A DNA stretch of 64,000 nt, taken from assembly GCA_002840125.1 (NCBI GenBank), contig PGZF01000001.1:62001-126000 (forward strand). The letters run 5' to 3'. The DNA comes from Gammaproteobacteria bacterium HGW-Gammaproteobacteria-15. Lineage in GTDB: Bacteria; Pseudomonadota; Gammaproteobacteria; Enterobacterales; Alteromonadaceae. Positions 1 through 11,316 of the stretch are shown here, in pieces (the first letter of the stretch is position 1; each line of letters begins with the position of its first letter). The notes under the pieces were generated by a model, which was given only the letters and a program-made list of their open reading frames with translations, was not told where the DNA came from and ran no database searches. Position numbers and translations under genes: made by a program.

Positions 1-1
1 C

Positions 2-2173
2 GATTTAATGAGCCTGGATTATTTGATCCTGGGCCTGCGCCTGATTGGCCTGGTATTAACACTGCTAACGGCAACAGCTATAAGCAGTATGAATTTTAAT
101 GATATTTTTTATTTTTCATCCGGCGGAGTTATAGGTGATGTCGTTAGTGGCGCCTTGCTGCCGTACTTTAATTTTATTGGTACTGTTTTACTGTTGTTGT
201 GTGGTTTTGCTACCGGCTTAACGCTAATGACAGGTATTTCCTGGCTAACGGTAGCTGATGCGCTGGGCGCGGCCTGTTACAGCGCAGTGCAGTTTGCTAT
301 GTCTGTGCCACAGCGCTTACGTGAACGTAGTAAAGACGACTATGACCCTTTTGCTGCCGAACCGGAGCAAGACGAATTTGACGATGAGCCTGTCGTTATA
401 GCTGAAAAACCACGTAAAACACCGCAGCTGAGTAAGCCGGTGGCAGATACTTTGCCAATCACGCCGTTAAATGCCAAAACTGAAGCTAAGGCGTTTTACA
501 GTGTTGATACGCTGGCTGATGAAGAGTTGTCGTTCAGTGCTATTGATGAACCGGACGCTGCGCGCTGGAGTGATACCCTGCAACAACTTGATTTACCGCC
601 AGACTCTGAAATTGAAACCATTCTGACTGAAATTGCAGATGAGGAAGATGATAGCGAAGAAGTCTCGCATTTGATGGAAGAGCTGCCATCACTGGCGTTG
701 CTGGACCGGCCTGACAAAGCCGTAAACCCGATAGACCCGGCCGATTTAGAACGGGTGTCACGTTTGGTAGAGGCGAAGCTGCTTGATTTTAATGTTGACG
801 CTAAAGTAGTAGGCGTACACCCAGGCCCGGTAGTTACCCGTTTTGAGCTCGATTTAGCACCTGGTGTTAAAGTCAGTAAAATTACCGGCCTGGCCAAAGA
901 TTTAGCGCGCTCGTTGTCTGCTATCAGCGTGCGGGTAGTGGAGGTTATTCCGGGTAAGTCTTTTATCGGTTTAGAGCTGCCAAACCAGCACCGTGAAATA
1001 GTGCGTTTATCTGAAGTGATTGGTGATGAAATATTTGAAAGCTCTAAATCACCACTGACAATGGTATTGGGTAAAGATATTGCCGGTAAGTCGGTAGTAG
1101 CTGATCTGGCCAAAATGCCGCATTTGCTGGTGGCAGGTACTACCGGCTCTGGTAAGTCGGTTGGCGTAAACGTAATGATTTGCAGCCTGTTATATAAGTC
1201 GACGCCGGATGATGTGCGCTTTTTAATGATCGACCCGAAAATGCTTGAGCTGTCTATTTATGAAGGTATTCCGCACCTGCTGACAGAAGTGGTTACCGAC
1301 ATGAAAGATGCCGCCAATGGTTTACGCTGGTGTGTCGGCGAGATGGAGCGGCGCTATAAACTGATGTCTGCGCTGGGTGTACGTAATCTCAAGGGTTATA
1401 ACGCCAAAGTAAAAGAAGCGATTGCAGACGGCGCTCCGTTAAAAGATCCGCTGTGGCGCCCGTCAGATAATATGCGTACTGAAGCGCCGTTATTAGAGAA
1501 ATTACCGTCTATTGTTGTCGTTATCGACGAATTTGCCGACATGATGATGATTGTCGGTAAAAAAGTAGAAGAGTTGATTGCCCGTATTGCGCAAAAAGCG
1601 CGGGCGGCAGGTATTCACCTGATCTTAGCTACCCAGCGGCCATCGGTAGATGTGATTACCGGTTTAATTAAAGCCAATATCCCTACCCGGATAGCGTTTC
1701 AGGTGTCATCGAAAATTGACTCCCGTACTATTTTGGATCAACAAGGCGCTGAAAGCTTACTGGGACAGGGCGATATGCTGTATCTGCCACCAGGCTCAGG
1801 TGTACCAAACCGGGTGCATGGTGCCTTTGTTGATGACCATGAAGTACATGCTGTGGTTGCCGACTGGAAAAAACGCGGCAAGCCAAACTATATTGCTGAA
1901 ATTTTAAGCGGCGAAACCACCGAAGAAAATCTGCTGCCAGGTGAAACGCTGGAAGGTGAAGATGGTGAAGCTGATCCGCTGTATGATCAGGCCGTGGCCT
2001 TTGTTACCGAAAGCCGCCGTGCTTCGGTATCCGGTGTACAGCGCAAGTTTCGTATAGGGTATAACCGTGCCGCCCGTTTGGTAGAACAAATGGAACACAG
2101 CGGTATTGTCAGTGGCCCCGGCCACAATGGTAATCGTGAAGTGATGGCCCCACCGCCACCAAAAGGATATTAA
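2..2173 (+). CDS. ftsK: DNA translocase FtsK (5' end outside window)
   Basis: FtsK pumps chromosome termini towards dif at the division septum and activates XerCD; it is anchored in the inner membrane. The frame is open to the left edge (codons GAT TTA precede the ATG at 8) and the first residues match the end of the FtsK membrane domain, so the true start lies upstream. Counting from the ATG at 8, hydrophobic segments lie near 7-27 and 52-75, followed by an acidic linker (about 105-245) much shorter than in E. coli FtsK. The motor has Walker A GTTGSGKS (377-384) and Walker [11 protein letters not shown] (502-511). The last ~65 residues form the winged-helix gamma domain that reads KOPS. The stop codon is immediately followed by the lolA ATG. 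Confidence 0.97.
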   Translation, partial: DLMSLDYLILGLRLIGLVLTLLTATAISSMNFNDIFYFSSGGVIGDVVSGALLPYFNFIGTVLLLLCGFATGLTLMTGISWLTVADALGAACYSAVQFAMSVPQRLRERSKDDYDPFAAEPEQDEFDDEPVVIAEKPRKTPQLSKPVADTLPITPLNAKTEAKAFYSVDTLADEELSFSAIDEPDAARWSDTLQQLDLPPDSEIETILTEIADEEDDSEEVSHLMEELPSLALLDRPDKAVNPIDPADLERVSRLVEAKLLDFNVDAKVVGVHPGPVVTRFELDLAPGVKVSKITGLAKDLARSLSAISVRVVEVIPGKSFIGLELPNQHREIVRLSEVIGDEIFESSKSPLTMVLGKDIAGKSVVADLAKMPHLLVAGTTGSGKSVGVNVMICSLLYKSTPDDVRFLMIDPKMLELSIYEGIPHLLTEVVTDMKDAANGLRWCVGEMERRYKLMSALGVRNLKGYNAKVKEAIADGAPLKDPLWRPSDNMRTEAPLLEKLPSIVVVIDEFADMMMIVGKKVEELIARIAQKARAAGIHLILATQRPSVDVITGLIKANIPTRIAFQVSSKIDSRTILDQQGAESLLGQGDMLYLPPGSGVPNRVHGAFVDDHEVHAVVADWKKRGKPNYIAEILSGETTEENLLPGETLEGEDGEADPLYDQAVAFVTESRRASVSGVQRKFRIGYNRAARLVEQMEHSGIVSGPGHNGNREVMAPPPPKGY

Positions 2174-2785
2174 ATGCTACGTAGTTTGTTAGCGGTTGTT
2201 GTGTTGTGTAGTTCTGTTTCTGCTGTGGCGCAAAATGCTGAGCAGACGCTACAACGTAAACTGGCCAGTATTAAAAGTTTTTCTGCCAGTTTTGAGCAGC
2301 AGGTGTTTGACGCACAAAAGCAGTTGCTGCAACAGGGCAAAGGCGAACTGATGATCAAGCAGCCGGCACTGTTCCGCTTTGAAACCACTGAACCCGAGCC
2401 AAACCTGTTTATTGGTGATGGCCAAAGCCTGTGGTTTTATAATGAAGCGCTGGAGCAGTTAACCATTTATGACGCTGCCAGTGAAGTAAACCGTACGCCC
2501 TTCGTGTTACTCACATCAACGAAGCCTGAGCTGTGGGCGCAGTATAACGTAGAGCAACAAGGCGAGCTGTTTGTTATCCGCTCAAAAGACGCCGATAGCC
2601 CGGTAAAACAGCTAACCCTTAGCTTCGCCGGCGCGGCATTATCAAAAATGCAGGTACTGGATATGAACCAGCAAACCAGCGAATTTAATTTCACGTTAAT
2701 GCAGCTGAATATTGAGCTGGAGAAAGGTTTGTTCCGGTTTAACCCGCCAGAGCACACTGATATTGATGATCAGCGTCAGCGATAG
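2174..2785 (+). CDS. lolA: Outer-membrane lipoprotein carrier protein LolA
   Basis: Periplasmic chaperone that takes lipoproteins from the LolCDE complex and passes them to LolB at the outer membrane. The 203-residue product has a clear signal peptide (about 1-19, cleavage after AVA) and then the LolA fold, with the family's early TLQRKLASIKSFSASFEQ stretch and the basic/acidic lipid-carrier strand pattern. It begins directly after the ftsK stop with no gap, the ftsK-lolA-rarA order common in gammaproteobacteria, so co-transcription is likely. Length is normal for the family. Confidence 0.95.
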   Translation: MLRSLLAVVVLCSSVSAVAQNAEQTLQRKLASIKSFSASFEQQVFDAQKQLLQQGKGELMIKQPALFRFETTEPEPNLFIGDGQSLWFYNEALEQLTIYDAASEVNRTPFVLLTSTKPELWAQYNVEQQGELFVIRSKDADSPVKQLTLSFAGAALSKMQVLDMNQQTSEFNFTLMQLNIELEKGLFRFNPPEHTDIDDQRQR

Positions 2786-2803
2786 CAATTTGAAGATAAC
2801 ACT

Positions 2804-4143
2804 GTGAACTCATTACCACTTGATTTTGCTGATGACTTTCGCCCGCTGGCAGCCAGAATGCGGCCGCAAACACTGGCCGAATATGCAGGGCAGCAGCATT
2901 TAATTGGCGAGGGCACCGCACTTAAAAAAGCGATTGAAGCCGGGCGGGTGTTTTCGCTTATTTTGTGGGGCCCGCCGGGCACCGGCAAAACCACTTTAGC
3001 AGAAGTAATAGCCCGGCATGCCGACGCGGCTATCAGCAAGTTATCAGCGGTAACCTGCGGTATTAAAGAAATTCGTGAAGCCATTGCACAGGCACAGCAA
3101 CGTCAGCAGCAGTATCAGCAACGTACTTTACTGTTTGTCGATGAGGTACATCGTTTTAATAAAAGCCAGCAAGATGCCTTTTTACCTTTTATTGAAGATG
3201 GCACCATTATTTTTATTGGCGCCACCACTGAAAACCCGTCTTTTGCCCTGAACAACGCCATTTTATCCCGTGCCCGGGTGTGTGTACTCAAACCGCTGAC
3301 TAATACCGATTTACAGCAGGTATTGGCGCAGGCTCTTACAGATAAAGAGCGTGGTTTGGGCCTTGAGGCTGTGCGCCTGGCCGCCGATGCTGAGCAATTG
3401 CTGTTACAACTGGCAGACGGTGACGCGCGTAAATTGCTTAACCTGCTGGAACAAGCGGCAGAGCTTACCGAGGCGGATAACGACAGCAAAGTAATAAGCT
3501 TTGAGACGCTGAAAAATCTGGTGCCAAAGCAGTTACCGGGCTTTGATAATCAGGGTGATATGTTTTATGACCTGATCTCCGCCTTTCACAAATCAGTACG
3601 CGGCTCAGATCCGGATGCAGCCTTGTATTGGTACTGCCGTATTCTGGCTGGCGGTGGCGATCCGCTATATGTCGCCAGGCGGTTACTGGCCATTGCCAGT
3701 GAAGATATTGGCAATGCCGATCCGCGTGCGTTAACACTGGCGCTAAACGCCTGGGATACCTTTGAACGGGTAGGGCCGGCCGAAGGTGAGCGGGCTATTG
3801 CCCAGGCTGCAGTGTATCTGGCGCTGGCACCGAAAAGTAATGCCGTGTATAGCGCCTTTAATCAGCTTAAACAGCTGGTGGCAGAACAACCTGCTTTTGA
3901 GGTGCCGCTGCATTTGCGCAATGCGCCAACTAAGTTAATGAAGCAGCTGGGTTTTGGTGAAGGTTATCGTTATGCACATGACGAAGCCGGCGCTTATGCC
4001 GCTGGCGAGCGTTATTTGCCGGCAGAGCTTGCCGGGCAACAATTTTATCAGCCGGCAGAGCGTGGCATGGAAAAGCAGCTGGCAGAAAAGCTGCGTTACC
4101 TGAAGCAGCTTGATGCCGACAGCCCACGCAAGAGAGATAAATA

Positions 4144-4144
<1 letters not shown>
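2804..4144 (+). CDS. rarA: Replication-associated recombination protein A (AAA+ ATPase)
   Basis: RarA/MgsA is a clamp-loader-like AAA+ ATPase acting at stalled replication forks. The 446-residue product shows Walker [10 protein letters not shown] near residues 55-63, Walker [21 protein letters not shown] near 107-126, sensor [12 protein letters not shown] and the C-terminal tetramerisation region with [12 protein letters not shown]. The start is a GTG at 2804, chosen because the conserved N-terminus ([19 protein letters not shown]) lies just downstream and no ATG fits. The stop overlaps the crcB start by one base (TAATG), so translation is probably coupled. Confidence 0.96.
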
Positions 4145-5813
<1,669 letters not shown>

Positions 5814-5878
5814 TAAGCTGCAGGTCGTCGTTAGCTCCACGTCAGCTATACTGGGTGGAGCTTTATAAGGATAGCTAA

Positions 5879-6025
5879 ATGGCGCCAAAACCGCGTAAAA
5901 GTAGTAAACACAGCAACCCGGCTCTGATGCGGGCTATATACTGGGCTATTATTATCGGCATTGTTGCCGTAGTTGCCCTTATTACCCTGGAAGCTATTGT
6001 TGGTATTGTCAGCGACGCCGTTTAA
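5879..6025 (+). CDS. Small single-helix membrane protein (48 aa), unknown function
   Basis: A short frame with ATG at 5879, preceded by a Shine-Dalgarno-like AAGGA about 9 bases upstream. The product has a basic, charged N-terminus (MAPKPRKSSKHSNPALMRA) and one strong hydrophobic helix from about residue 20 to 44, predicted N-in by the positive-inside rule. It follows serS by 65 bases on the same strand and ends 3 bases before the tusE stop on the other strand. I do not recognise a family. The ribosome-binding site and protein-like composition make it likely real. Confidence 0.65.
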   Translation: MAPKPRKSSKHSNPALMRAIYWAIIIGIVAVVALITLEAIVGIVSDAV

Positions 6026-6028
6026 CGG

Positions 6029-6364
6029 TTAAAGGCATTTTGCCGGTTTAGGTAACCCCGCTATGCGGGTTGCCTGCTTGGCCGGCCCTTGTGGGAACAA
6101 CATAAACAAGTATTTACTGTTGCCTTTATCCGGGCCGAGCTGTTGCGCCATGGCTTTTACCAGAATGCGGATAGCAGGGGAGGTATTAAATTCCAGATAA
6201 AACTGCCGCACAAAATGTACCACTTCCCAATGTGCATCAGTCAGGTTAATGTTTTCCAGCCGGGCAAACTCTTCTGCCACTTGCTTATTCCACTGTTGCA
6301 TATCTGCCAGATAGCCATGTTTATCCAGCGCCAGCGGCGCATCATTTACTATCAATTCTGCCAT
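6029..6364 (-). CDS. tusE: Sulfur relay protein TusE (DsrC family)
   Basis: TusE accepts sulfur from the TusBCD complex and delivers it to MnmA for 2-thiolation of the tRNA wobble uridine. The 111 residues match the DsrC fold ([17 protein letters not shown], then [18 protein letters not shown]). The sulfur-carrying cysteine is the penultimate residue, C110 (KPAKCL). Only this cysteine is seen, as in TusE, rather than the two-cysteine arm of dissimilatory DsrC. It is the last gene of tusD-C-B-E and overlaps tusB by 13 bases. Confidence 0.93.
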   Translation of the reverse strand: MAELIVNDAPLALDKHGYLADMQQWNKQVAEEFARLENINLTDAHWEVVHFVRQFYLEFNTSPAIRILVKAMAQQLGPDKGNSKYLFMLFPQGPAKQATRIAGLPKPAKCL

Positions 6365-6618
6365 AACACATTCTGCTCTGCGTTAATACTCAGCTCAACC
6401 CAGCGTTGGGCACTGATAACGGTTACTGCTGCCAGCGGCGAGATTAGCCTTACCTGTATATCCACATCCAGCGCATAAAGCGGGCAAGGCCAGCTAAGAT
6501 CAGTGCGTAAACACAGATAGACTGCATCCTGGCGCAGCAAAATAATATCCTGAGGCTGGCATATAAGGCTTAGCTCACTCAGGCTCACTGACGGATTAAT
6601 AACGCTGATTAATTTCAT
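6352..6618 (-). CDS. tusB: Sulfur relay protein TusB (DsrH family)
   Basis: Subunit of the TusBCD sulfurtransferase hexamer that moves persulfide sulfur from TusA to TusE in 2-thiouridine synthesis. The 88-residue product has the DsrH-like layout (short beta-alpha start, QDAVYLCL segment, C-terminal Trp-containing end). Sequence conservation in this subunit is low, so the assignment relies partly on position between tusC and tusE. The start overlaps the tusC stop by one base. Confidence 0.85.
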   Translation of the reverse strand: MKLISVINPSVSLSELSLICQPQDIILLRQDAVYLCLRTDLSWPCPLYALDVDIQVRLISPLAAVTVISAQRWVELSINAEQNVLWQN

Positions 6619-6974
6619 TAGCTGCTGATCACCTGATGTTGGCGGGCAAACAGTTCTGCTATACCCTGAGTATCGAGCCCGGTAACGTCAATACTTAAAT
6701 CTGAAGCATTAATGCCGCGCTGTTTAAGTGACTGCTGGCAAACATATACCTGCTCAATATCATACAGCGCAAACAGCTTAAAACTGCGCGGATACGCTTT
6801 AAGCTTAAAATCTGGCTGATCTTGTGTTGGCAACAACTGATATACCGCATCAGCACTGAATAGCACGCTGACATTGTGCTCTACTGCAGCCAGCGCCAGT
6901 ACCATATCCAGTGCCTCACGGCCTTTACTGTTGTTAAACGGGCTGCTGCGCTGCAATAACAGAATATTACGCAT
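6618..6974 (-). CDS. tusC: Sulfur relay protein TusC (DsrF family)
   Basis: Second subunit of the TusBCD complex; structural rather than catalytic, since the transferring cysteine sits in TusD. The 118 residues show the DsrE/F fold: a beta strand with LLLQRSSPFNNSKGREALD, then LALAAVEHNVSVLFSADAVYQL. The ATG overlaps the tusD stop (TAATG) and its stop overlaps the tusB start, consistent with a tightly coupled operon. Confidence 0.92.
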   Translation of the reverse strand: MRNILLLQRSSPFNNSKGREALDMVLALAAVEHNVSVLFSADAVYQLLPTQDQPDFKLKAYPRSFKLFALYDIEQVYVCQQSLKQRGINASDLSIDVTGLDTQGIAELFARQHQVISS

Positions 6975-7336
6975 TAAAATTGTACCAGTTTATCAATGTT
7001 GGTCTGTCGCATAGCAAACTCTGCCAGGCCGGCGGCAATATATCCGGGGCGTGCACTCAGGTTGCTTCCGGTTACACCACGTTTTTCGGCTGCAGTGACA
7101 CAAAACAATAAAGGAATATTGTGTTGCTGACAAAACTGCGCCAGTTCAGCACTGAGATCGGGTTCATCAGCGGGCAAATCGATATGGTTTGCCGCACTGT
7201 AGACGGCATCCTGATATAAAAATATATGCTCAATACTGTGGCCGAGAGTAACCGCTGTTTTAGCAAACAACAGCGCACTGGCAAGGCTTTGGCTGGCAAA
7301 GCTATCGCTGGTAAGCAGCAATCCAAAGCGTGTCAT
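6974..7336 (-). CDS. tusD: Sulfurtransferase TusD (DsrE family)
   Basis: Catalytic subunit of TusBCD. The product has the DsrE fold and the active cysteine C79 in LLFCVTAAEKRGV, equivalent to E. coli TusD Cys78. I chose the ATG at 7336 (120 aa) over an in-frame start 18 bases upstream because AGGGA lies 8 bases before it and the family starts at this point (MTRFGLLL). It heads the tusD-C-B-E operon, just downstream of the yccA terminator. Confidence 0.93.
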   Translation of the reverse strand: MTRFGLLLTSDSFASQSLASALLFAKTAVTLGHSIEHIFLYQDAVYSAANHIDLPADEPDLSAELAQFCQQHNIPLLFCVTAAEKRGVTGSNLSARPGYIAAGLAEFAMRQTNIDKLVQF

Positions 7337-7352
7337 AGCGATCCCTAAAAAC

Positions 7353-7380
7353 AAAAATGCCCCGACTGGCGGGGCATTTT
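7353..7380 (-). terminator. Rho-independent terminator of yccA
   Basis: Read on the minus strand, the inverted repeat AAATGCCCCG / CGGGGCATTT encloses a 5-base loop and is followed by a run of five T. It lies between the yccA stop and the tusD ribosome-binding site and is symmetric enough to work on both strands. Confidence 0.85.
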
Positions 7381-7413
7381 AGCGAATAACCTGATTAAGG
7401 CAAAGCGCTGTGC

Positions 7414-8082
7414 TTAATCATCACCACCAAAAATACCCAGCAGCTGCAGCAGGTGGACGAAAATGTTAAAGACATTCAGGTACAAACTTACTGTGGCGCG
7501 AATATAGTTGGTTTCGCCGCCGTTAATAATACGGCTGGTATCAAACAGGATCAGTGCTGACATAATCAGGATAATAGCAGCGCTGATTGTCAGGCTTAAT
7601 GCCGGAATGGCCAGGAAAATATTTGCCAGTGCGGCTACCAGCACCACAATAAGACCTACCATTAAAAAACCACCCATAAAAGAGAAGTCTTTACGTGTGG
7701 TAAGAGCATAAGCTGACAGGCTGAAGAAAATCAGCGCAGTACCGCCCAATGCCTGCATAATTAATGCAGTACCATTTGGCAGGCCGGCGTAATGATTAAG
7801 CATTGGGCCTAATGACGCACCCATCGCTGCGGTAAAAGCAAACACCCAGAAAATACCACTGGCAGAATCTGCCTTTTTATTCACCACAAACAGCATGATA
7901 AAACCAGCAACAAAACACACCAGAGACATCATAGGTGACATGTTCAGCGCCATGGCAACGCCTGCCGCTGCCGCACTAAATGCTAACGTCATTGCCAGCA
8001 AAAAGTAGGTGTTGCGTAGTACTTTATTAATCTCAACACTACGTCCGGCAGTACTGAGAGTAGAGGTTTCTCTGTATGACAT
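7414..8082 (-). CDS. yccA: BAX inhibitor-1/YccA family membrane protein
   Basis: Seven-helix inner-membrane protein of the BI-1 family; E. coli YccA interacts with and modulates the FtsH protease. The 222-residue product contains the family signatures KVLRNTYFLLAMTLAFSA, MQALGGTALIFFSLSAYALT, TRKDFSFMGGFLM and the C-terminal INGGETNYIRATVSLYLN. The start at 8082 is preferred over an upstream in-frame codon at 8103 because AGGAGA lies about 8 bases before it and the family begins here. It is a single gene, closed by the hairpin at 7353-7380. Confidence 0.93.
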   Translation of the reverse strand: MSYRETSTLSTAGRSVEINKVLRNTYFLLAMTLAFSAAAAGVAMALNMSPMMSLVCFVAGFIMLFVVNKKADSASGIFWVFAFTAAMGASLGPMLNHYAGLPNGTALIMQALGGTALIFFSLSAYALTTRKDFSFMGGFLMVGLIVVLVAALANIFLAIPALSLTISAAIILIMSALILFDTSRIINGGETNYIRATVSLYLNVFNIFVHLLQLLGIFGGDD

Positions 8083-8245
8083 AATTATGTTCTCCTGATA
8101 CAAAGTTTATTAACGCATTTGAGGACATCATACCCAGTTAGTTCCCGCCAGACCAGTGCCTGAGGATACAAATTGATAATAGCGTTAATTTTTTTGCATT
8201 TAGTGCTTTCTTTTGCTGTTCTAACTGATTAATATACGCGTCGCC

Positions 8246-8336
8246 GGAGGGATGGCAGAGCGGTTTAATGCACCGGTCTTGAAAACCGGCGTGGGTTAAT
8301 AGCCCACCGAGAGTTCGAATCTCTCTCCCTCCGCCA
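8246..8336 (+). tRNA. tRNA-Ser(UGA), copy 1
   Basis: The 91-base cloverleaf has acceptor stem GGAGGGA/TCCCTCC, anticodon loop CTTGAAA (anticodon TGA), a long class II variable arm (GTGGGTTAATAGCCCAC), the T arm GAGAGTTCGAATCTCTC and an encoded CCA end. It is identical to the copy at 8522-8612. Confidence 0.98.
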
Positions 8337-8340
8337 CTAA

Positions 8341-8367
8341 AACCACCTTTACCGGTGGTTTTTTTGT
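8341..8367 (+). terminator. Terminator after first tRNA-Ser
   Basis: AACCACC / GGTGGTT stem with a 6-base loop followed by an unbroken T run, directly after the first tRNA-Ser. The second copy therefore needs its own promoter. Confidence 0.85.
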
Positions 8368-8479
8368 TTTGGTACAATTAAGTTGGGCCTGGCAGGGCAT
8401 TTTGCGCAGATTAATTGCCTGATAAATGGCTTTGTTGATGATTTACTAAGCAAACGGCTAAAAATAGCAAAAAAGCCCT

Positions 8480-8508
8480 TTACAAAGCAGCAGCCAGTTT
8501 CTAATATG
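8480..8508 (+). promoter_or_regulatory. Sigma-70 promoter of second tRNA-Ser
   Basis: TTTACA (-35), a 17-base spacer and TAATAT (-10), followed by a GC-rich discriminator (GCGCC) as expected for stringently controlled stable-RNA promoters. It ends 13 bases before the tRNA. Confidence 0.65.
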
Positions 8509-8521
8509 CGCCCTGTAACGC

Positions 8522-8612
8522 GGAGGGATGGCAGAGCGGTTTAATGCACCGGTCTTGAAAACCGGCGTGGGTTAATAGCCCACCGAGAGTTCGAATCTCT
8601 CTCCCTCCGCCA
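8522..8612 (+). tRNA. tRNA-Ser(UGA), copy 2
   Basis: Exact repeat of the tRNA at 8246-8336, including the CCA end, with anticodon TGA and the same long variable arm. Flanking sequences differ, so this is a gene duplication with separate upstream and downstream signals. Confidence 0.98.
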
Positions 8613-8821
8613 CTTTCCTGTTTTTACCTATTATCAATTACATCCACATAAATCATCTCAAATCATCTAGATTTGTTTCATATGATTAACCTTTCTGGCA
8701 CACTAAGCTGCAACCGTGCAAAACAACCTTTATTGATTTAATTTGTTTAGCAAAATGGCTGATGCTCGGCTATGCTAGACAGCTAGAACAATTCTAAAAA
8801 CCAGTAATCCGGAGAGCGAAA

Positions 8822-9466
8822 TTGATTAACGTTCTGTTAGTTGATGATCATGAGCTTGTTCGTACTGGGATCAGTCGCATACTAATGGATGAGCGCGGTA
8901 TCAAGGTGATTGGCGAGGCTGGCTCAGGCGAAGAAGCATTACAATTTTGCCGTCAACACGAGCCCGATGTAGTGTTGATGGATATGAATATGCCCGGTAT
9001 GGGCGGTATGACTGCAACAAAGCGTATTTTACATTACTGCCCGGACATTAAAGTGTTGGCGTTGTCGGTATCCTGCGAAGAGCCGGTACCTACTAAAGTA
9101 ATGCAACTGGGGGCGGCAGGGTTTATTTCAAAAAATTCACCGCCGCGTGAAATGGTGGCTGCAATACGCAAAGTGTATTCTGGTGCCCGGCATATTTCTG
9201 ATGAAGTGGCGCAGAAAATGGCCATGAGTAAAGTGAATAACCAAAGTCAGAACCCATTTGATGATTTGTCAGATCGCGAACTGCAAATCATGATGATGAT
9301 TACGCAGGGACAAAAAGTAAATGATATTGCCGATCAGCTCAATGTCAGTGCTAAAACGGTGAACTCATATCGTTACCGGATGTTTGAAAAGCTGGCAATT
9401 AGTGGCGATGTAGAGCTGACACATATGGCATTGCGCCATGGCATGATCGACATCGCTAAAGCCTGA
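8822..9466 (+). CDS. uvrY: Two-component response regulator UvrY/GacA
   Basis: Partner of the BarA/GacS sensor kinase that switches on Csr/Rsm small RNAs and thereby controls carbon storage, motility and biofilm. The 214 residues comprise a receiver domain with acidic pocket D8/D9 and phospho-acceptor D54 (VLMDMNMPG), then a LuxR-type helix-turn-helix (LSDREL...VNDIADQLNVSAKTVNSYRYRMFEKL). It begins with TTG at 8822 (GGAG about 8 bases upstream); the family's first residues MINVLLVDDHELVR support this start. The stop overlaps the uvrC ATG (TGATG), the usual uvrY-uvrC arrangement. Confidence 0.96.
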   Translation: MINVLLVDDHELVRTGISRILMDERGIKVIGEAGSGEEALQFCRQHEPDVVLMDMNMPGMGGMTATKRILHYCPDIKVLALSVSCEEPVPTKVMQLGAAGFISKNSPPREMVAAIRKVYSGARHISDEVAQKMAMSKVNNQSQNPFDDLSDRELQIMMMITQGQKVNDIADQLNVSAKTVNSYRYRMFEKLAISGDVELTHMALRHGMIDIAKA

Positions 9467-11283
9467 TGTTTGACGCTAAAACCTTTTTAAAGCAGGTTCC
9501 TCATCAGCCCGGCGTTTATCGTATGCTAAACGCCGCGGATCAGGTTATTTATGTTGGTAAAGCCAAAGATCTGCGTGCCAGGCTCAGTAGCTATTTTCGT
9601 ACTAATGTCGACAGTATAAAAACCCGTTCTCTGGTTAGCCAGATAGAGCAGGTTGAATACACGCTGACGCATAGCGAAACCGAAGCACTGATCCTGGAAA
9701 ACAACCTTATTAAGCAGTTTTTGCCGCGTTACAACGTATTACTGCGGGACGACAAATCTTACCCTTATATTTTAATCAGCGATCATAAACATCCGCGTAT
9801 CAGTTCGCACCGTGGGCCGCGTAAAAGCGCCGGGCAGTATTTTGGCCCTTACCCCAATGCCGGGGCAGTGTGGCAAAGCCTGAAAAGCCTGCAGAAAATT
9901 TTTCCCATCCGACAGTGTGAAGATGGCTTTTATCGAGCCAGAACCCGTCCATGCCTGCAGTACCAGTTAAAACTTTGCTCTGCCCCCTGTGTCGGGAAAA
10001 TTTCTGATGAGGAATACCAGCAGCAGGTGCGGCTGGCCAGTTTATTTCTGCAGGGCAAAGATCAGCAGGTTATTGATAATCTGGTGCAGCGGATGACGCA
10101 GGCCAGTGAGGCGCTGCAGTTTGAACAGGCGGCCCAGCTGCGCGATAAAATTATTGCGCTGCGAAAAGTGCAGGAACAGCAAAGCGTCAGTGGCGAGCAT
10201 GACGAAATGGATATTATTGGTTTTGCTTATTCACATGGTGTGGCTGCTGTACATGTATTGTTTGTGCGCCAGCAAAAAGTTCTGGGCAGCAAAGCTTACT
10301 TTCCTAAAGTGCCGGCAGATACTGAAGAGAGCGAAATTCTCAGCGCTTTTTTACTGCAGTTTTATCTGGATGGTTATGGCACCCAACAAATGCCACGCGA
10401 AATTGTTATTGCCAAACCACTGCCTGAGATGGACGCCGTAGCGGCTGCTATCAGCGAAATTGCCGGTCGCAAGGTGCGCATTACGTATGCCCAGCGCGGT
10501 GAGAAAGCACAATATCTTAGCCTGGCACAAAAAAATGCCCAGCTGTCTTGCGACAACAAGCAATCGCTTAGCCAGAAAATGGCCTTACGCTATCAGCAGT
10601 TGCAACAATTATTGCAGTTAGATCAGCCGATAACACGGATGGAGTGTTTTGATATCAGCCATACGATGGGGCAGGCCACTATTGCCTCCTGTGTGGTGTT
10701 TGATGGTCAGGGGCCATATAAAGCAGAGTACCGCCGTTATAATGTTACCGGTATTACCGGTGGCGATGACTACGCAGCTATGCAGTTTGCGCTGGACAAG
10801 CGTTACACTAAGCTGCAGGATGCAGAAAAAATACCGGATATTATTTTTATTGACGGTGGCCAGGGCCAGCTGAATATTGCCATAGCACAATTTGCTCACT
10901 GGCCGCATGCCAAAATGCCTTTGCTGGTTGGCGTGGCCAAAGGTACCAGCCGCAAACCTGGCCTTGAAACCCTTATTCTGGCACAAAGCGGACGCAGCAT
11001 TAATTTGCCGGCCGATGCGCCGGCATTGCACCTTATTCAGCAAATTCGTGATGAAGCGCATCGTTTTGCTATTACCGGGCATCGTAATAAACGTGGCAAA
11101 GCGCTGATTAAAAGCCCGCTGGAGCAAGTAAAAGGTATCGGTGAAAAACGGCGTCAGGCTCTGTTGCAGTATCTTGGCGGCTTACAGGGCGTAATGCGCG
11201 CTTCCGTTACCGAGCTTAGCTCAGTGCCGGGAATATCAAAAGCACAGGCAGAAAAGATTTACCATGCCTGTCATAACAAGTAG
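9466..11283 (+). CDS. uvrC: Excinuclease ABC subunit C
   Basis: Endonuclease of nucleotide excision repair that makes both incisions around a lesion held by UvrB. The 605-residue product has an N-terminal GIY-YIG nuclease (GVYRMLNAADQVIYVGKAKD, about 17-36), a UVR motif near 200-235 (FEQAAQLRDKIIALRKVQ) that binds UvrB, a central RNase H-like nuclease (MECFDISHTMG and FIDGGQGQLN) and C-terminal helix-hairpin-helix repeats (VKGIGEKRRQALLQYLG). It overlaps uvrY by one base and is followed by pgsA. Confidence 0.98.
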   Translation: MFDAKTFLKQVPHQPGVYRMLNAADQVIYVGKAKDLRARLSSYFRTNVDSIKTRSLVSQIEQVEYTLTHSETEALILENNLIKQFLPRYNVLLRDDKSYPYILISDHKHPRISSHRGPRKSAGQYFGPYPNAGAVWQSLKSLQKIFPIRQCEDGFYRARTRPCLQYQLKLCSAPCVGKISDEEYQQQVRLASLFLQGKDQQVIDNLVQRMTQASEALQFEQAAQLRDKIIALRKVQEQQSVSGEHDEMDIIGFAYSHGVAAVHVLFVRQQKVLGSKAYFPKVPADTEESEILSAFLLQFYLDGYGTQQMPREIVIAKPLPEMDAVAAAISEIAGRKVRITYAQRGEKAQYLSLAQKNAQLSCDNKQSLSQKMALRYQQLQQLLQLDQPITRMECFDISHTMGQATIASCVVFDGQGPYKAEYRRYNVTGITGGDDYAAMQFALDKRYTKLQDAEKIPDIIFIDGGQGQLNIAIAQFAHWPHAKMPLLVGVAKGTSRKPGLETLILAQSGRSINLPADAPALHLIQQIRDEAHRFAITGHRNKRGKALIKSPLEQVKGIGEKRRQALLQYLGGLQGVMRASVTELSSVPGISKAQAEKIYHACHNK

Positions 11284-11316
11284 CATAGCGGCATATATGC
11301 CGTAGAGAATATTAAG

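Noticed and set aside
496-1113. 205-codon minus-strand open frame inside ftsK
   Set aside because: Low-complexity Ser/Thr-rich translation opposite a conserved FtsK region; a shadow of the real gene.
8650-8669. AAATCATCTC/AAATCATCTA tandem decamer upstream of uvrY
   Set aside because: Only two units, in AT-rich leader DNA; too little to claim a regulatory repeat.
10618-11127. 169-codon minus-strand open frame inside uvrC
   Set aside because: Lies fully opposite the conserved uvrC C-terminal domains and shows no recognisable protein features.
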